NCBI RefSeq assembly: GCF_007830315.1
Contig: NZ_VLKJ01000003.1
Location: forward strand, 310,001 to 374,000
Direction of reading: 5' to 3'
Length of the DNA stretch: 64,000 nt
Origin: Novosphingobium taihuense
GTDB lineage: Bacteria > Pseudomonadota > Alphaproteobacteria > Sphingomonadales > Sphingomonadaceae
The position numbers and the translations under genes were made by a program. Below the pieces are notes generated by a model, which saw nothing but the letters and a program-made list of their open reading frames with translations, did no database searches and had not been told where the DNA came from. Positions 57,428 to 64,000 of the stretch are shown here, one piece after another. Numbering within the stretch: the first letter of the stretch is position 1; each line of letters starts with the position of its first letter.

Positions 57428-57764
57428 CGCGCCGCACCTCGTCCCCAGCCCATTTGCGGGAACAAGAATGATCAACAGCGTACTTTTTCGCAAGGCTACA
57501 TTTATGCCCGCTTGAAGGCAGGCGCTATAAAAATAAGATATATCATATGGTTAGTTATAAATTATGGGGTGCTCCGAGCATCCATCTTCACCTGAAAAAG
57601 TCACAAAGCGCATAGTTGTTCCGTTTTTGCATAGCATTAGGGCCGAACCTGCCGAGACGCTGGCAGCGATTGAGAGGACTATCACTCTCGAAAGGCGGCA
57701 CAGGGCCGTCCAGACGCAGCGACGCGGCCACAAGACCGCGCGGTGTGAGAGGGGAAGTCTGAAA
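57428..57764. promoter_or_regulatory. Divergent promoter region between araC-type and TonB receptor genes
   Basis: A 337-bp region with an A+T-rich core at about 57528-57564 (TATAAAAATAAGATATATCA and following), unlike the surrounding G+C-rich DNA. It probably holds promoters for both genes and the AraC-type regulator's binding site. No operator repeat can be defined by eye. Confidence 0.45.
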
Positions 57765-60284
57765 ATGCGCGATCTTCGCAACACCCGGAACCTATTTGCC
57801 GCGCTGCTTTGTGGCGCATCGGCCCTTGCATTCGCACCCGAAGCGGCGCTCGCCGCGGATGAACCGCAGGCGCAAGAGGCACAGGACAGCGGCGGGATCG
57901 GCGAGATCATCGTCACCGCGCAGAAGCGCGCAGAGAACGTGCAGGACGTTCCCATTTCGATCACCGCATTCACCGCTGACGCGCTACAGGCGCGTGGCAT
58001 TTCCGACGTCACCGCAATGGGCAACCTTGCCCCGAACGTGACGCTCGATGCCGGAACGCCGTTTTCCGGCTCGTCCTCGGTGCTCTCGGCGTTCATTCGC
58101 GGCATCGGCCAGAACGATTTCGCATTCAACCTCGACCCCGGCGTCGGCGTCTACCTTGACGGCGTCTATCTCGCCCGTTCCGTCGGCGCTAACCAGGACC
58201 TGCTCGACATCGAGCGCGTGGAAATCCTCAAGGGCCCGCAGGGAGATCTGTTCGGCCGCAACACCATTGGCGGTGCGATTTCGATCGTCACGCGCCGTCC
58301 GGCCAAGGAGTTTGGCGGACGTCTTGAGGTTACGGCAGGCCGCTTCGGACGTATCGACACCAAGGGCACGGTCAATGTGCCGATCAGTAACAAACTGTTC
58401 AGCGCGTTCAGCTTCTCGACCAAGAAGAATGACGGCTACCAGCGTCAGATTGCGTTCCCCGGTTTTGCTTCGGGCGTGATTGCCGACAACTTCAACTACT
58501 TCGGCAACAAGCGTCCAGACCGTTTCGGTGGTGAGGACCAATACAGCATTCGCGGCAAGCTGTTGTGGGAGGCCACGCCCGATGTGACCGTCACACTTGC
58601 GGGCGACTACCTGCATCAGGACAACAACGGCGTCGCATCGACCGTCATCAAGACCCACACCAATCCTGCCGATCCGAGCAACGTCTTCGGCCCGCTTTAT
58701 AACGGCTGCATTGCCGGCGCTCTGCCGCCTTTTGCAATGGCCGGGATCTGCAACAACATTGTCCAGGGCACTAATCTGGGGGGCTTGGTCGCCACCAGCC
58801 CGACGCTGTTCTACGGTGACCAGTTCCTGACCAGGGACATCGACGACAGCTACGCTACGGGCAACAACTTCTCGCGCCTGCGCAGCTATGGCGGATCGCT
58901 GACGTTCGAATGGGATCTGGGCGCTGCGCAGCTGAAATCGGTGACGGGCTACCGGGAATTGCACTGGCAATCAGCGCAGGACGAGGATGGTTCGCCGCTG
59001 CCGATCCTGCAAACCTCGTTCGACATGAACCAGAAGCAGTTCAGCGAGGAATTGCAGCTGACCGGCGCGGCGATGGATGACAAGCTTACCTATGTCCTCG
59101 GAGCCTACTATTTCGACGAAAGCGGCAACCTGCACGATCTCGTCACCTTCCCGGGCGGGCTGCTGCAGATCGACGGCCAGAACTATCTCGGCACCAAGAA
59201 CTATGCCGGATATGCGCACCTCAACTACAAGTTCAACGACCAGTTCAGCATCACGCTGGGCGGCCGCTACACGCACGAGAAGAAGACCTTTACCGGGCTG
59301 CAGTCCGACCCGAACGGCATCTTCTACAAGCTGAACGGCTATTACACGGTCGATGAAGCGGCGCGGCAATCGCTGTGCAACAATGGCGCAGCCGTGCCTT
59401 CGCTTCAGGGGATTCCGCCAGGCCTGTTCTGCTATCCCAGCGGCACCAACATCACGCAGGTCTATCCGGTCGCGCCTGCTGGCGGATTTAAGCAGAGCTT
59501 CAACAACTTCTCGCCCAAGATCGGGCTTGAACTCAAGGTCACGCCCGACGTGATGATCTATGCCTCGTTCGCCAAAGGCTACAAGACCGGTGGCTGGACC
59601 ACGCGCCTGACCACACCGCAGCCGGTTGGCACGCCTGCGCCAACGTTCGGCCCGGAAAAGGCGACGACCTGGGAAATGGGCGTGAAGTCGGAGTTTGCCG
59701 ATCGCAAAGCTCAGCTCAATGTCTCTGGCTTCTATACCAAGTACAAGGGCATCCAGCTCAATTTCCAGATCGGGACATCGCCTACCCTGCAGAACGCCGG
59801 CGAGGCCGAGATCTACGGGTTCGAGGCGGAGTTCCAGGCGCGGCCAGTCGCTGATCTCACGTTCTCGGCGGGCATCGGCTATACTCATGCAAAGTACACT
59901 TCGCTTTCGCCGTTCGTGACCGGGGTGACGCTGAATTCACGCCTGCCCAAGACGCCGGAATGGAAGCTGACGTTCAATCCGCAGTATCGCATCGGGCTCG
60001 GCGATCATGGCGACCTCATGGTTTCGGCGGACTACACGCACACCAGCTCGCTGTTCAACGACACCGAGAACACCCTGCTGCTCAAACGTCCGGCGACCGA
60101 TGTTGCCAATGCATCGATCACGTACCGCGCGCCTGACAAGAACTGGGAACTGGCAGCCGGCGTCACCAACCTGACCGACGAGCGCTACCTTACGACCGGA
60201 CAGAACCAAGTTGCGGGCGGGGTCACTTACGGCACCTACAGCCGCCCGCGCGAATGGTCGGTCACCGGCCGCGTGAATTTCTGA
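57765..60284 (+). CDS. TonB-dependent receptor
   Basis: An 839-residue outer-membrane protein. A signal peptide (LFAALLCGASALAFAPEAALA) is followed by a TonB-box-like EIIVTAQKRAENVQDVPISI, a plug domain (DIERVEILKGPQGDLFGRNTIGGAISIVTRRP) and a 22-strand barrel closing at the terminal aromatic GRVNF. GAGGGG precedes the ATG at 57765. Proteins of this type in sphingomonads import hydrophobic or aromatic substrates. It heads an operon with acyl-CoA metabolism genes. Confidence 0.93.
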   Translation: MRDLRNTRNLFAALLCGASALAFAPEAALAADEPQAQEAQDSGGIGEIIVTAQKRAENVQDVPISITAFTADALQARGISDVTAMGNLAPNVTLDAGTPFSGSSSVLSAFIRGIGQNDFAFNLDPGVGVYLDGVYLARSVGANQDLLDIERVEILKGPQGDLFGRNTIGGAISIVTRRPAKEFGGRLEVTAGRFGRIDTKGTVNVPISNKLFSAFSFSTKKNDGYQRQIAFPGFASGVIADNFNYFGNKRPDRFGGEDQYSIRGKLLWEATPDVTVTLAGDYLHQDNNGVASTVIKTHTNPADPSNVFGPLYNGCIAGALPPFAMAGICNNIVQGTNLGGLVATSPTLFYGDQFLTRDIDDSYATGNNFSRLRSYGGSLTFEWDLGAAQLKSVTGYRELHWQSAQDEDGSPLPILQTSFDMNQKQFSEELQLTGAAMDDKLTYVLGAYYFDESGNLHDLVTFPGGLLQIDGQNYLGTKNYAGYAHLNYKFNDQFSITLGGRYTHEKKTFTGLQSDPNGIFYKLNGYYTVDEAARQSLCNNGAAVPSLQGIPPGLFCYPSGTNITQVYPVAPAGGFKQSFNNFSPKIGLELKVTPDVMIYASFAKGYKTGGWTTRLTTPQPVGTPAPTFGPEKATTWEMGVKSEFADRKAQLNVSGFYTKYKGIQLNFQIGTSPTLQNAGEAEIYGFEAEFQARPVADLTFSAGIGYTHAKYTSLSPFVTGVTLNSRLPKTPEWKLTFNPQYRIGLGDHGDLMVSADYTHTSSLFNDTENTLLLKRPATDVANASITYRAPDKNWELAAGVTNLTDERYLTTGQNQVAGGVTYGTYSRPREWSVTGRVNF

Positions 60285-60307
60285 GCGGGGCACAGGAAAT
60301 GGCCACC

Positions 60308-61594
60308 ATGCAAGACGTAGAAGCTCCTCTGGCAGGCCCGCTTTCCTGGCCGTCACAGCCAAGGGTCAAATTGGGCATGACCGGGGCCGAGCCGCCCCTG
60401 TCAGACACCGAGACCGCATTCCAGGACATGGCGCACGCCTTCGCCCGCGATGTGATGCGCCCGGTCGGGGAGAAGCTCGACCGGATGACCCAGGACGAAA
60501 TCCTGAAGAAGGATTCGATCTACTACACCGAGTTCCGACCCAAGTATCTCGCGCTGGAGATCAATCCGGTCACGCTCGGCGAACTGCCGCCGGCGGAACT
60601 GGGCAAGGTCCTGCCGATCATCATGGAAGAGTTCGGCTGGGGCGATGGCGGACTGTCGGTGACGATCGGCGCCTGCCAGTTGCCGCCGCTGCTGGCGCTG
60701 ATGTTCGGCAAGCAGCACTTGCTGCAACGCTTCCCGGTGGACCTGATTGGCTGCTGGGCCATCACCGAGCCCGACCATGGTTCGGATTCACTCGATCCTT
60801 CGAAGCAGATCTTCCACCCGCAGGGCAAATACGGCCGGCCTAACTGCGTCGCCAGGATCGACGGGAACAAGGTGATCCTCAACGGGCAGAAGTCCGCCTG
60901 GGTTTCCAACGGCCCGATTGCCGATGTCTGCGTGCTCTATTCGGCGGCAGATCGCGGCAATGGACCCGATCCCGAGAACGGCGTCGTCATGCTGGTGCCA
61001 ATGAATGCCAAGGGCGTCAGCCGGGGCAAGTTCATCGACAAGCTCGGCCAGCGACCGCTTCCGCAGGGCGAGATATTCTTCGATAACGTGGAACTGTCTG
61101 CAGACCACATCATCGCGGGCCCTGAAGAGTTCCAGCGGGCCGTCTATGCCATTCATTGTGAAGCCAACGGCCAGATGGGCGCGATCTGGACGGGCTCTGC
61201 CCGCGCTTCGTTCGAGATAGCATGGAAATACGCGCATGAGCGCAAACAGGGCGGCGTGCCGATCTATCGCCATCAGTCCGTGGCGAAGAGCCTGTTCCAC
61301 ATGTACCGCAAGGTCGAAGCTTCGCGTGCGCTGGTTCGGCGGGTAGCGCTCTACAACATGACATCGCCCATGCCGTCGCTGCAATCAGCGATGGCGACCA
61401 AGGTGACCGCAACCCAGACCGCTTTCGAAGTGGCGTCCGATGCACTGCAGATGCTCGGCGGCAACGGCAACACGCGCGAATATCCCATCGAGAAGATCCT
61501 GCGCGATGCCCGCGCCTCGATGATCGAGGACGGCTGCAACGAAATCCTGTCGATCAAGGGCGGGTATCAGATGATGGACCCCGACCTGCTTTGA
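60308..61594 (+). CDS. Acyl-CoA dehydrogenase
   Basis: A 428-residue flavoenzyme of beta-oxidation. The substrate/FAD region ITEPDHGSDS, the loop KSAWVSNGPIADVCVLYSA, and the C-terminal ALQMLGGNGNTREYPIEKILRDARASMIEDGCNEI block are typical. The base Glu of short/medium-chain enzymes is probably in the latter (IEDG). AGGAA lies 9 nt before the ATG at 60308; ATG 60299 is an alternative. Between the TonB receptor and the thiolase, probably one operon. Confidence 0.9.
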   Translation: MQDVEAPLAGPLSWPSQPRVKLGMTGAEPPLSDTETAFQDMAHAFARDVMRPVGEKLDRMTQDEILKKDSIYYTEFRPKYLALEINPVTLGELPPAELGKVLPIIMEEFGWGDGGLSVTIGACQLPPLLALMFGKQHLLQRFPVDLIGCWAITEPDHGSDSLDPSKQIFHPQGKYGRPNCVARIDGNKVILNGQKSAWVSNGPIADVCVLYSAADRGNGPDPENGVVMLVPMNAKGVSRGKFIDKLGQRPLPQGEIFFDNVELSADHIIAGPEEFQRAVYAIHCEANGQMGAIWTGSARASFEIAWKYAHERKQGGVPIYRHQSVAKSLFHMYRKVEASRALVRRVALYNMTSPMPSLQSAMATKVTATQTAFEVASDALQMLGGNGNTREYPIEKILRDARASMIEDGCNEILSIKGGYQMMDPDLL

Positions 61595-61619
61595 AGCCTC
61601 CTATCGCGGAGTAATTCCG

Positions 61620-62858
61620 ATGAAGACCAATGCCATCATTGCCGGAGGCGGGATGACCGCTTTCGGCAAGTTCCCCGCGCGCACCCTGAAGGACCTTGCG
61701 GGCGAGGCCATCAAAGCCGCACTTGCCGATGCCGGCCTCGAAACCGCAGACATCGAAGCAGCATACATGGGCAACGCTGCTGCCGGGACGATCACCGGAC
61801 AGGTCTGCGTGCCCGGAGAAGTCGTGCTGCGGTCTCTCGGTATCGGCGGCATCCCGGTGATCAACGTCGAGAACGCGTGCGCAACGGCTTCCACCGCGCT
61901 TAACCAGGCCGCTGCGATGGTTACTGCAGGCCTTTATGACGTGGTGCTGGCGGTGGGCTATGAGAAGCTGGTCCACGAGGACAAGGCCCGCACGTTCTCA
62001 GTGTTCTCGGGCGCTGTCGATGTGACCGACATGGACGGTCTTGCAGCGCTGGTCGACGGCAAGATGAAAGCGGTGGGCCTGGAGGGCGATATCGCCGGTG
62101 CCGCTTCGCGTTCGCTGTTCATGGACATCTACGCGACCGAAGCGGTTGCACACATGAAGGCCTATGGCACGACGCGCGAACAGCTTGCCGCCGTACCTGC
62201 GAAGAACTCGCGCCACGGCGCGCACAATCCGCGCGCACAATTCCGCGATGTGACAACGGTCGAAGAGGTTCTAGCGGCCCGTGAGATCGTCTGGCCGCTG
62301 ACCTTGCCGATGTGTTCGCCAATCGGTGACGGCGCCGCGGCCGTTCTGCTCGTGAGCGAACGCAAGGCTCGCGAATTGGGGATCACCGACCCGGTCAGGA
62401 TCACGGCCAGCGTGCTGGGCACAAGCTGGGACTATCCCGAAGGACGGGAGTCGCTGGTGTTCCACGAGCTGATCGGCCGGGCCTATGACGAAGCAGGGCT
62501 TGGCGCGGACGACATTGACGTCGTCGAACTGCACGACGCGTCGGCTTCGTCGGAAATCCTCCACACCGAGTACCTTGGGTTATGCCCGGTTGGCGAGGGT
62601 GGCCGCGTGATCGAAGCGGGGCTGACCGCGCTGGGCGGGGGAGGGCGCACGGTCGTCAACCCGTCGGGAGGCTTGCTGAGAAAAGGCCATCCCATCGGTG
62701 CGACCGGCATCGCGCAGATCGTAGAGCTTTACGAACAGCTGTCCGGGCGCTCGGGCGCCCGCCAGGTCGAAGGCGCGCGCGTTGGTCTGGCCGAGAACGG
62801 TGGTGGCTACATCAACGGTGACGTCGCGGCGCTGTGCGTCACCATTCTCGAGCGGTAA
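61620..62858 (+). CDS. Thiolase-family protein (SCP2/acetyl-CoA acetyltransferase type)
   Basis: A 412-residue thiolase with the nucleophile in NVENACATASTALNQAAAM, the His-containing VELHDASASSEIL and the GHPIGATGIAQIVELYEQLSG block. The second catalytic Cys region reads ENGGGYINGDVAALCVTIL, the SCP2-like form lacking the classical HNLGG sequence. Expected to cleave 3-ketoacyl-CoA to a shortened acyl-CoA plus acetyl- or propionyl-CoA. It follows the acyl-CoA dehydrogenase by 25 bp and precedes the synthetase by 5 bp. Confidence 0.88.
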   Translation: MKTNAIIAGGGMTAFGKFPARTLKDLAGEAIKAALADAGLETADIEAAYMGNAAAGTITGQVCVPGEVVLRSLGIGGIPVINVENACATASTALNQAAAMVTAGLYDVVLAVGYEKLVHEDKARTFSVFSGAVDVTDMDGLAALVDGKMKAVGLEGDIAGAASRSLFMDIYATEAVAHMKAYGTTREQLAAVPAKNSRHGAHNPRAQFRDVTTVEEVLAAREIVWPLTLPMCSPIGDGAAAVLLVSERKARELGITDPVRITASVLGTSWDYPEGRESLVFHELIGRAYDEAGLGADDIDVVELHDASASSEILHTEYLGLCPVGEGGRVIEAGLTALGGGGRTVVNPSGGLLRKGHPIGATGIAQIVELYEQLSGRSGARQVEGARVGLAENGGGYINGDVAALCVTILER

Positions 62859-62863
62859 GTGCC

Positions 62864-64000
62864 ATGTCCGAACCCAACCCGCTGATCATCGCAAACCTCG
62901 TGGCCGCACAGGCTGCGGCGCTGCCCGATCTCGACGTGCTCACCTTCGAAAGCGAGGGTGAAACCGAGACGCTCACCTTCCGCGAGCTATGGGAAAATGC
63001 GCAGCGCATCGCCGCAGGCCTCAAGGCGCTTGGCCTACGCAAGGGCGATCGCTTCGCCCTCCTGATCCAGAACCATCCCGAATTTGTTGAACTCATGGTC
63101 GCCTCGGCCATCCTTGGCACCGTGATCGTGCCGATCGACCCGCGCACGCGAGGGGCAAAACTGGCCTACATGCTGCGCGACAGTGACTCTCGCGGCGTGG
63201 TCTGCGCCGGCTACTCGGTCGATGGCCTGGTCGAGGCCTTGCCCGACTGCCCCGACATCGGCTGGGTCGCGCTGGTCGGCGAACTGGCAGACAACACGTT
63301 GCCGGTGCCTTGTCATGCCATCGGAAACTGGCTCGCGGCCCCGCTCCCAGATCCGTTGCTGGCGGTCGCCGTGCACTCGGAAGCCGAGCCGATGCAGCTC
63401 ATGTATACCTCAGGCACGACCGGGGATCCCAAGGGTATCGTGGTGCCGCACGGGCGCTTTGGCGCGGTCTCTGGTCACGGCGAAGCGGTGTTCGGCTATC
63501 GTGCAGGCGACCGGCCGTACACCGGGCTGTCGTTGACCCACGGCAACGCCCAGTTCGTTACGCTGGCACCATCGCTCAAGATGGGGCTGCGCGCGGTGAT
63601 CAGCCGCAAGTTCAGCAAATCGCGCCTGTGGGACATCGTCCGCCAGCACGGCTGCACGACGTTCTCGCTGCTCGGAGGAATGGTGACTGCCATTCATGCC
63701 GAACCGCGCAAGCACCATGATTCCGACAACCCGGTCCGGCTGGTAATCTCTGCCGGAATGCCCGCCGCACTGTGGGAAGAGTTCGCCGAGCGCTTCGGCG
63801 TGGACATCTTCGAATTCTATGGTGCCATGGAAGGCGGGATGTCGATCAACCGGCCCGGCGAAGGTCCGATCGGCAGTTGCGGCAAGCCCGCTCCCGGCCT
63901 GCTTGCCAGCATCATGGACGAAGCTGGCAACGAACTTCCCCATGGCGAAGTGGGCGAATTGTGCTTCCGTCTGGAGGGGGCGCCGTTCCCGCCTGTCACC
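62864..64000 (+). CDS. Acyl-CoA synthetase (AMP-binding), 3' end cut by window
   Basis: The first 379 residues of an ANL-superfamily adenylate-forming enzyme that activates a carboxylic acid to its CoA thioester. The P-loop is MYTSGTTGDPKGIV; the substrate pocket has GLSLTHGNAQF and the A5-like FYGAMEGG. The C-terminal lid and its catalytic Lys lie beyond the edge. Likely the entry enzyme for the compound imported by the TonB receptor. Confidence 0.92.
   Translation, partial: MSEPNPLIIANLVAAQAAALPDLDVLTFESEGETETLTFRELWENAQRIAAGLKALGLRKGDRFALLIQNHPEFVELMVASAILGTVIVPIDPRTRGAKLAYMLRDSDSRGVVCAGYSVDGLVEALPDCPDIGWVALVGELADNTLPVPCHAIGNWLAAPLPDPLLAVAVHSEAEPMQLMYTSGTTGDPKGIVVPHGRFGAVSGHGEAVFGYRAGDRPYTGLSLTHGNAQFVTLAPSLKMGLRAVISRKFSKSRLWDIVRQHGCTTFSLLGGMVTAIHAEPRKHHDSDNPVRLVISAGMPAALWEEFAERFGVDIFEFYGAMEGGMSINRPGEGPIGSCGKPAPGLLASIMDEAGNELPHGEVGELCFRLEGAPFPPVT

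Overview
The window is a G+C-rich chromosomal segment of an alphaproteobacterium, most probably of the order Sphingomonadales (Novosphingobium/Sphingomonas type). The supporting marks are a CtrA response regulator with TTAA and GANTC sites upstream, a GTTC-N7-GTTC LexA box before mmcB, the hisS-prfA-prmC-DUF4167 operon, the rpsT-dnaA pair, and a sphingomonad-style TonB-dependent receptor beside beta-oxidation genes. No phage, insertion sequence or CRISPR array is seen. Most of the window is vertically inherited housekeeping DNA.

Layout. 1-5.1 kb: end of hemH, a cytochrome P450, rpsT, dnaA, an inverted-repeat element and a moeB/thiF-like gene. 5.1-12.4 kb: aconitase, an EamA exporter, two different L,D-transpeptidases around a small Cys/His protein, a GNAT enzyme and a lipoprotein. 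12.4-23.4 kb: ispG, tldD, an ABC ATPase, nadB, a TSUP transporter, trmB, a membrane-anchored LuxR-type regulator and several small conserved proteins. 23.4-25.4 kb: ctrA and a CcmI-like TPR protein. 25.6-31.9 kb: the most unusual region, four tightly spaced genes. 31.9-45 kb: amidohydrolase, rpoN, lptB, pmbA, ppa, an M61 peptidase, hisS, prfA and prmC. 45-57 kb: DUF4167 protein, lnt, metK, an RhlE-like helicase, an M20 peptidase, a DUF1289 protein, an outer-membrane channel, a manganese-riboswitch-controlled TMEM165/GDT1 exporter, mmcB and tRNA-Arg(CCG). 56.5-64 kb: an AraC regulator divergent from a TonB receptor, acyl-CoA dehydrogenase, thiolase and acyl-CoA synthetase (cut by the window edge).

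The strongest candidate for an undescribed system is 25630-31870. It encodes (i) an 858-residue protein joining a pyridine-nucleotide/FAD oxidoreductase, two cyclic-nucleotide-binding domains and four [4Fe-4S] motifs; (ii) a five-helix membrane protein with paired histidines suited to b-type hemes; (iii) a cytoplasmic FHA domain tethered by one membrane helix to a periplasmic decaheme cytochrome c; and (iv) a CpdA-like metallophosphoesterase of the class that hydrolyses cAMP. Read together, this looks like a transmembrane electron conduit gated by cyclic nucleotide and by phosphothreonine binding, with its own cyclic-nucleotide phosphodiesterase. The parts are visible in the sequence; the assembly and gating are inference.

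Other points of regulation: five GANTC sites and several CtrA-like sites before ctrA, a yybP-ykoY element before the manganese exporter gene, an SOS box before mmcB, and a possible pseudoknot leader before metK. The 3' end of hisS has a markedly lower G+C content than its surroundings, suggesting a replaced segment.
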